From: Melitaea cinxia
Lineage: Eukaryota > Arthropoda > Insecta > Lepidoptera > Nymphalidae
Reading direction: 5' to 3'
Assembly: GCF_905220565.1 (NCBI RefSeq)
Contig: NC_059398.1
Coordinates: forward strand, 7,773,177-7,837,176
Length of the DNA stretch: 64,000 bases
The notes below the pieces were generated by a model. It had not been told where the DNA came from, ran no database searches, and saw only the letters and a program-made list of their open reading frames with translations. Below, one piece after another: positions 58,000 to 64,000 of the stretch. The translations under genes and the position numbers were made by a program. Every line of letters starts with the position of its first letter. Position 1 is the first letter of the stretch.

Positions 58000-60799
58000 T
58001 ATATTTTTATATGTTCTTAAAAATATAAACTTGTCTTAGTCATCAAGATTTTTAACAGTAATAATAAAAAGCTTTTCATTGCATAGAAACGTGAGTCAAA
58101 TGATAAACAGGCACAATCGTTACGTAACCATTTCGAAAGATCAAGGATTTCGACATAAAATTACGTCTTTTGTTACAAAACACAGAATAATGTTTGGAAA
58201 ATTTGGTTTGCGTATTGCTTTGTTTTTCTTTATTTATGTAGATGGACATCGACACTTTTTAAAAGAGTAAGGAATATGGTATGTATCCGTGCAAATGACC
58301 CATTTAGGGTTGGTTATCAAATTACGTTGTTTGCATTATTATATGCAATAATCAAGATTAGTACTAGCTAAGTAATATTAAAAAATCATTGCATAATTAT
58401 TTGTCCCTATGAACTTTTAACATTGCTAATATTAATTTAAAGTCGGGGCAAAGATAAAAACAGGCAATCCTTAAAATTCATGTAACAATAATTTAATAAG
58501 TAAATTAAGTTGTAACATACAAGTGAACAACAAGAGTAAAAGTTATTACATGTTTGTTCTACGGTAGCTTTTAGTTTCTTTTCGTTGCCCTTTGACCTTA
58601 TAAAACAGTCACTTATCGTTTAAGGCACAGTCTTGCTAACCTGTGCCCTTTTGCTGGACGTAATTTTTTTTTATTGCGATGGATATTTGTTGGTTCTTAG
58701 TCACAGTGATTGGGATTCATAAGATAGAGATATATAATAGAAATGATTATTTCTAGATAAACTAACACGCTGTGTATGAAAAGTACAACCAAAAGGCGTT
58801 TGCATACTTTTTCTTTAATATTATGGTATTTCAATTTTATTGAAACATACAGAAATAAAGTTTAGCTTATTTTACTTCAGAACGACTTGTGTTCCGAATT
58901 TCTAAGATCGTTTCGGTATTTTGAGACCGTTGACTACTATCAACATCATGATTATATCAGAGACCAATATATAATGTTGCGAAATTTTTGTTAATTTACT
59001 AAAAACTAATATTTTTCGTAATAAATTGTAATAACGTATCGCTTGTAATTACTTCGTTATAAGCGGATAAAACGACGCTGTATTACTTTTTCTTCTGACT
59101 TATTTTAAAAATGTATCAGTTTTTGTCTGAAAACTTTTTATTACGAAAATAATAAAAAAGTATCCTACGACGTATTTACAGAGATTAAGCTCTAACGAGA
59201 CTGCAAACAAACTCACAAACTTTACCTTTTCATAGTTGTACTGACATTATTTAAAACAGTCTGTAATTTATAATTTAGAAAGTAAAGTATATATTTTTCC
59301 TGTATTAAAATTAAATATATATAGCAAAAAACAAATGATGTAAATTGCGAAAGATTGAGTGATATTTTCAATGTTTTAAATATTTTCCTTACCCTACTCT
59401 ACATACTCAACAGTAAAAAGTTTTTATATTCAAAGTGCAAACTTCAAAATTCACGTTGGGATAGATACTTTGAAAAACGTGATTTTCTAAATCTGAATAA
59501 TCTTCATCAATATGAATGAATGAAAGGTATTGTCGGATGATTTACAAGAATAGGTTACCGGTTTGGTCAATTGTCCTTTATTATTTTGTTCGAAGAAAAT
59601 ATTGTATTTTGCTTTAGATTTTGTTTTTTTTCTGAAATTTCTGGGGAAAAATATTACAACGATTTCTAGCAAATAGTGTTATGTTTACAATACACTGTTA
59701 CTATTTCAAAAAACATACTAATAAGATAAATGAATAAATAAATTGAACTAGATATAGAAGGTTATGATTTTATATACCTAGATAGGTTATTTATTAAAAT
59801 TCACAAATAAAGATTGAAATGAAATAAAAACAAGGGTACGCGCGATACGAAGTTATTAAAAAAATTACCTAAGGCGTAATAGTCGTTACCTGTTATTCAG
59901 ACAGCAGAGATTTTGGAGTAAATAACTATGTCAAAGAGGAGTTTTTTAACCAGTTTTGTTTCGTATATTCACTTTTGTCGTAAAACGTTAATTATTATTA
60001 CGATTGAAAAGAACATTTTATCTTTTCTAAACAAATATATAATAAATATTACATGGTCTTTGTGAATGTATACATACACATCCATTGCCACTGGGTCGTT
60101 TTCGTGAAAATACATCACTATTTTATTTTGTTATAGTAACACTATTTATAATGTAATCACATCACAATTACACATCGCAATTTTAGGCAACTTAAATAAT
60201 TATTTAAGTTTTCTGTAAGTTCTACGAGTACACCTACGCATTTCTAGCCTTTGTAACACTCCGCTAACACTATGAAAGCGATTACCTATAATTATTTTTA
60301 TGGTGGTATATATCATAAGATATTTCGCACAATTTTTTTATGTAGATATTTTGTATGTAGCGATCTTGTTAATTAAAAAAGGTACGATAATTTCGCACCC
60401 CCACCGTCTAGGCAAATATACTACGTAAATATACGTCTGGAAAATCGGTAAGAACACATATAAAGGTTCTTTGTGTGCATCAAATCGTAAGAATGTCTAC
60501 GTTTCATGGATATATTAAAACATATAAAAATATAGCGGTTGTTTTAGAAAATACCTCCATGCCCAGGCTATCGGCTTCTCAGAACGATTCAAATTATGCT
60601 ACTTAATTAAGTAAACCCGTTTGCTTTTATATCAGTTTCGTTTGTATTAAAACTGATTTTATGTTGATATTTTTTTTTGTTGATGAAATGGATTTTAATG
60701 CATTTTAAAATATAATTAGAAGATTATTAATACAAAGATTGCTGTATATGATTGTGTAATAGTTTAACACATGCACAGGTTAATTATAATACTAGATTT
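58000..60799. other. AT-rich stretch without recognised gene
   Basis: No exon with plausible splice sites, RNA gene or strong repeat was recognised. Confidence 0.45.
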
Positions 60800-61424
60800 T
60801 ATTTTATTTATTTTTATTTATTTACTCTTTATTGTACACCACAATATGCAAATACAAAATAATAATAATACAGACAACTTAAGAATGTGTAGTACAAGAG
60901 GCGGGCGGTCTTCTGGCTAGTTAGCCATTTCTCAAGACAACCCGAAATAGGATTGAGTTTTATTTATTTGATGATCGGGTAGGTGGTGTAGTTATATTAT
61001 AATAAACTTACATACAAATATCTACACATTAATACTTACAAGCAATGCATATATACGTTTGAATAATATAATATAATAAACTAATAAATATAACAACAGT
61101 ATCTCATAGTAATTACAATCAATTCGAATCGACCTCAGTATTAAGGTAATCCTTTTTACTAATTTTTTGAACGTAGGGAGTGATTTGGCTTCTTTTATAT
61201 ACCATTATATAATGGTAAATTAATCCATAGCTTAATTGCCCGAATGGTGAAAGACTGACTGAAAAAAATTGTTTTATGAACAGGCAATTTTAACATTAGT
61301 CTTCTCGAAAATCTTAGGGAAGAAGGGTTCGAAGGTCGAAGGGTTCCCCGAGAAATTCGAACTTTTGATTTTGTAATCCTGATAATTCATTTGCAAATAA
61401 ATATACTCGTAATCCTCTAGTGGG
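60800..61424. other. Probable old retroelement remnants
   Basis: TTTACTCTTTATTGTACACC at 60820 is the inverse of the Rep-1 AATAAAGAG end. 61170-61330 (GATTTGGCTTCTTTTATATA, AATGGTGAAAGACTGACTG) reads like decayed LINE DNA. No intact frame. Confidence 0.4.
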
Positions 61425-61545
61425 GTGCGCTATGTTGATTATGGGGTACGGTCGGCAACGCGACTGCGATGGTCAGGTGTCACCAGGTGGATTATATAAT
61501 ACTTACGTATGTTTGCCATCCTAGTTGAGTCAAATAATATAAATA
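61425..61545 (+). repeat. Decayed Rep-3 copy
   Basis: GGGTACGGTCGGCAACGCGA, CTGCGATGGTCAGGTG and GCCATCCTAGTTGAGTCAAA follow the Rep-3 order. Confidence 0.5.
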
Positions 61546-61724
61546 AAGGAAAAATGAGAGTGCCAGTGTCATTACTTACTTAGAATACTTTAAAATGTAT
61601 ATGTGTCAGTCAATGGTTACCTTTTTACATTTTAAGGCAGTCAATTAATAGCTAAGAACTTAAAGTAAACATTTAAACACGTAGAAATTATTTTAATTGC
61701 TACATATTATTTACTATCCCTCTT

Positions 61725-61800
61725 TTACGACGCATTGGGTCACAGGCACTGTGGCGTTGGTTGTCGCGGTTTCGTGTGGGGTTTTGAACCTCCGACACAC
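61725..61800 (+). repeat. Decayed tRNA-like SINE head
   Basis: ACGACGCATTGGGTCACAGG and GTTGTCGCGGTTTCGTGTGG resemble the A and B box region of the 9513 SINE. Confidence 0.45.
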
Positions 61801-62886
61801 AATATTAAATTTTAATGAGGACCGTTGAGCGTGATGCATTTATTTATACTAAAAATTTCAAAGACAAAAGATTTATACTTATGATTAAGTATAAATCTAT
61901 AGAGTAACATCTAAAAATAAGAATAGTAAAGAAGAGAATAGGAATTAAACGGCAGAACTTTGAAATTAGATTTTCATTAACTCCCGTCTAAATTAACTTC
62001 TTTTGTTCGTTTCAAAGAGCGATCTACCATTTTTACGAATTAAAGAATCATCTTCAATTCAACTTTCGGTTCAAAAACAGCTGAATTCATAGAAAAATAA
62101 AAAAATACAAATTTAAATTAAATAAGAAGTATAACAATGCGCGGATAAAATAAATGACGTAATTTAACTAACACAATAATTAATGGTGGACTTTAATGGT
62201 CTAATTCAAGGGTGGCGTATTATGATAGATAATACGCTACCCTACGACCACCCTACGACCCTATACGAAGTACTTATTAGTTTTTCTTTCGATTCTGGTA
62301 GCTCGTGGTAGTTTTTGTTACGGATTACTGTTCAAAATACTTAATATACTTATGTTATTCTACAACAGTACAGATGCCGACCCACGGCGTTTCATCCGCT
62401 TTCATTTGAATAAATGAATTGTTACTGTTTCGCTTATATCAGTTATAACGTACATAACATGATAGCATTTATGAACAGGTTAACGTGCTTAAAATTATTT
62501 TATGTTTTATTTTGTATATTTATTTAGAAATTTTCTTAACAATTATTGAAATTGGTGTCATCGTTTCCTAACCACAATCAACAGATCATTGATAACCTTT
62601 ATTCTTATGTACTAACCTACTATTTAAATTTAAAACTATTAAGGATTTCAGCTACCGCTGACATTAGAGTCGCTAATGTGGTTTTAGAAATTCACAGACA
62701 ATTAAAATTTTCTTTTTTTTTAATATTTATTACTTCCTCTTTCTTTTCTCCGTTCTGGACACATTCCTCCAAAAACTTTAATATTTTTTTCAATACCATT
62801 TTATTCTTTGACGAAGACATTTGTACACATGAAAAATTATATATTTGATTGTTTCGAGCAATAAATTCACAATGTAACAGCTATTT
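61801..62886. other. AT-rich stretch with one long hairpin
   Basis: 62210-62242 is an inverted repeat: GGGTGGCGTATTAT, a 5-nt loop, then ATAATACGCTACCC (13 of 14 pairs). No gene. Confidence 0.5.
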
Positions 62887-63179
62887 TCTATTAATTATAT
62901 AAATTCTCGTGTCGCGGTGTTTGTTGCCAAACTCCACCGATAGCTAGAAGAATTTTTATGAAATTTTGTGTGTATATTGGTCTGAGAATTGGCCAACATC
63001 TATTTTTTATACCCCTAAATGATAAGGGTGACCTACCCCTAAATATATTTTTTATAACTTTATTTTATTATGATTTGGCATTGAATAATACATACAACCC
63101 TAAACTTTCACCCTTCTACCACCAACTTCTATTTTTTACTAGCGTGTACCGGCAAGACAGCGTTTGCCGGGTCAGCTAG
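62887..63179 (+). mobile_element. Non-autonomous Helitron, uninterrupted
   Basis: It starts TCTATTAATTATATAAATTC and ends CCGGCAAGACAGCGTTTGCC then GGGTCAGCTAG before T, with the CGGCAA/TTGCCG hairpin. It is the reference sister for the split copy at 14450-16092. Confidence 0.8.
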
Positions 63180-63570
63180 TATAATTATAAAAATATATAT
63201 AATATATATGTATCTATACAACCGGTCTTTACGACTTTATTGTATCTTTTTATTGTTTTAGTGTTGTCTTTGAGTACAAAATTGTAGTTTATTAAATGAA
63301 ATGACCAAGCTCTAGGGTTTTTCTTCTACTTCCTTCTAATAAAATCAATTTGGTACTGTTGTGTTCAGTCTGTGATTTGTATTTATTAGCAAATGGTCAA
63401 ATAAGCCCAGTCATTAAAAACATACTTCTTCTATTTTGCATAATTATAACAAATAGGTAATATTTATTTTCCCATAGTTGTTGTTGTTATGCATCCACTG
63501 TTATTAAATTATTTCCTTCATGAATAATATTATTTACTTTAAACGCATCACATCAAGTTAATATTAATAT
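63180..63570. other. AT-rich stretch
   Basis: No feature recognised. Confidence 0.45.
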
Positions 63571-63945
63571 TATTAGCGTAGAAGCATTGTAATGTGTACG
63601 TACGTTGATACGAGAGTTCGAACTTGAAGACCTCGTTATTCTAGCACACCGAATAACTTAAATCGTGTGTTTGTAATACGAGTGCGCTACTAACATCGGT
63701 GAAGCAGACGGATCGGCTATGTAGGGAATTTCGGCTCAGATAAGCAGGCAGAAGGCGAGCCGATGCTGACAGAGGTCAGTATTGACGTCAATCAGTCACG
63801 TGATCGCGATCGTAGGTATCGTACGAGCGCGGAATCACCGATGTCAGGAATGGCGTTCGCTGACAAAGCTATGCGATACGCGCAACGCACGCCGCCACGA
63901 CTCTGGCGCCCGTGCCGACCTCAGATATAAACTAAGCGCCACAGC
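63571..63945. promoter_or_regulatory. GC-richer island with CRE, E-box and TATA-like sites
   Basis: TGACGTCA (63783-63790) and TCACGTGA (63796-63803) are perfect palindromes 5 bp apart. AGATATAAACT contains TATAAA at 63926-63931. The block is CpG-rich next to long AT-rich flanks. This may be an alternative promoter of the downstream gene or the start of another, but no transcript evidence exists here. Confidence 0.4.
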
Positions 63946-64000
63946 TAATAATTATAATTATAAAAAATAAAATAACTATTTCTTGATTAATTAAGAGCAT

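Noticed and set aside
1..64000. CRISPR arrays, operons or bacterial insertion sequences
   Set aside because: The 88-bp and 283-bp arrays have no spacer structure, genes are spliced, and nothing prokaryotic was seen.

Overview
The window is AT-rich animal nuclear DNA from a moth or butterfly (Lepidoptera). Three things point there: small exons with GT/AG boundaries in long introns, a CYP3-clan cytochrome P450, and several interspersed repeats I know from lepidopteran genomes (a tRNA-derived SINE, non-autonomous Helitrons ending in CTAG, the tail reading CTGGACATAGGCC, and the family bounded by AACCGACTTCAA). I see no prokaryotic features.

Layout. (1) About 848 to 46618, plus strand: the 3' half of one large gene. 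I assembled 18 coding exons whose intron phases agree at all 17 junctions and which end in a stop. The product is helical and armadillo-like, about 1,080 residues are visible, and the C-terminal segment (AVWALAANNHRAK) looks like rotatin (Drosophila Ana3), a centriole-assembly protein. The 5' half lies before the window. (2) 26300 to 28609, plus strand: a complete two-exon microsomal P450 nested in the 13-kb intron 7 of that gene. (3) 48069 to 50662, plus strand: three small phase-0 exons that look like the 5' end of another, unidentified gene running out of the window. The last 13 kb would be its intron. A GC-rich patch near 63,600-63,940 with CRE, E-box and TATA-like sites may be an alternative promoter.

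Mobile DNA fills most of the introns. The main elements are: a Ty3/Gypsy element with 266-bp LTRs that look identical (3902-9215, minus), whose pol frame is cut by one stop; a nearly complete two-ORF APE-type LINE (about 41,000-45,200, minus); a Helitron (14450-16092) split by a TIR transposon (14637-15961) carrying an internally deleted copy of an uncharacterised protein; a mariner relic (about 40,070-40,700, minus); a TIR MITE (10626-11411); LINE 3' fragments; a Helitron array of 283-bp repeats (50760-52792); and many SINE-like repeats. The larger coding elements lie mostly antisense to the host gene, and several end within about 45 bp of a splice site.

The most unusual local structure is at exon 6 (16984-17128). 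The 3' half of the exon, its splice donor and the start of the intron have been tandemly amplified with an 88-bp period, and two older diverged copies lie further downstream. Repeat names used below: Rep-1 (GCCTGGAAGAGATCGCT tail), Rep-2 (AACCGACTTCAA ends), Rep-3 (GCCGACCTA then an A-rich tail), Rep-4 (CTGGACATAGGCC tail), Rep-5 (the 659/57839 pair). These are my labels, not database names.
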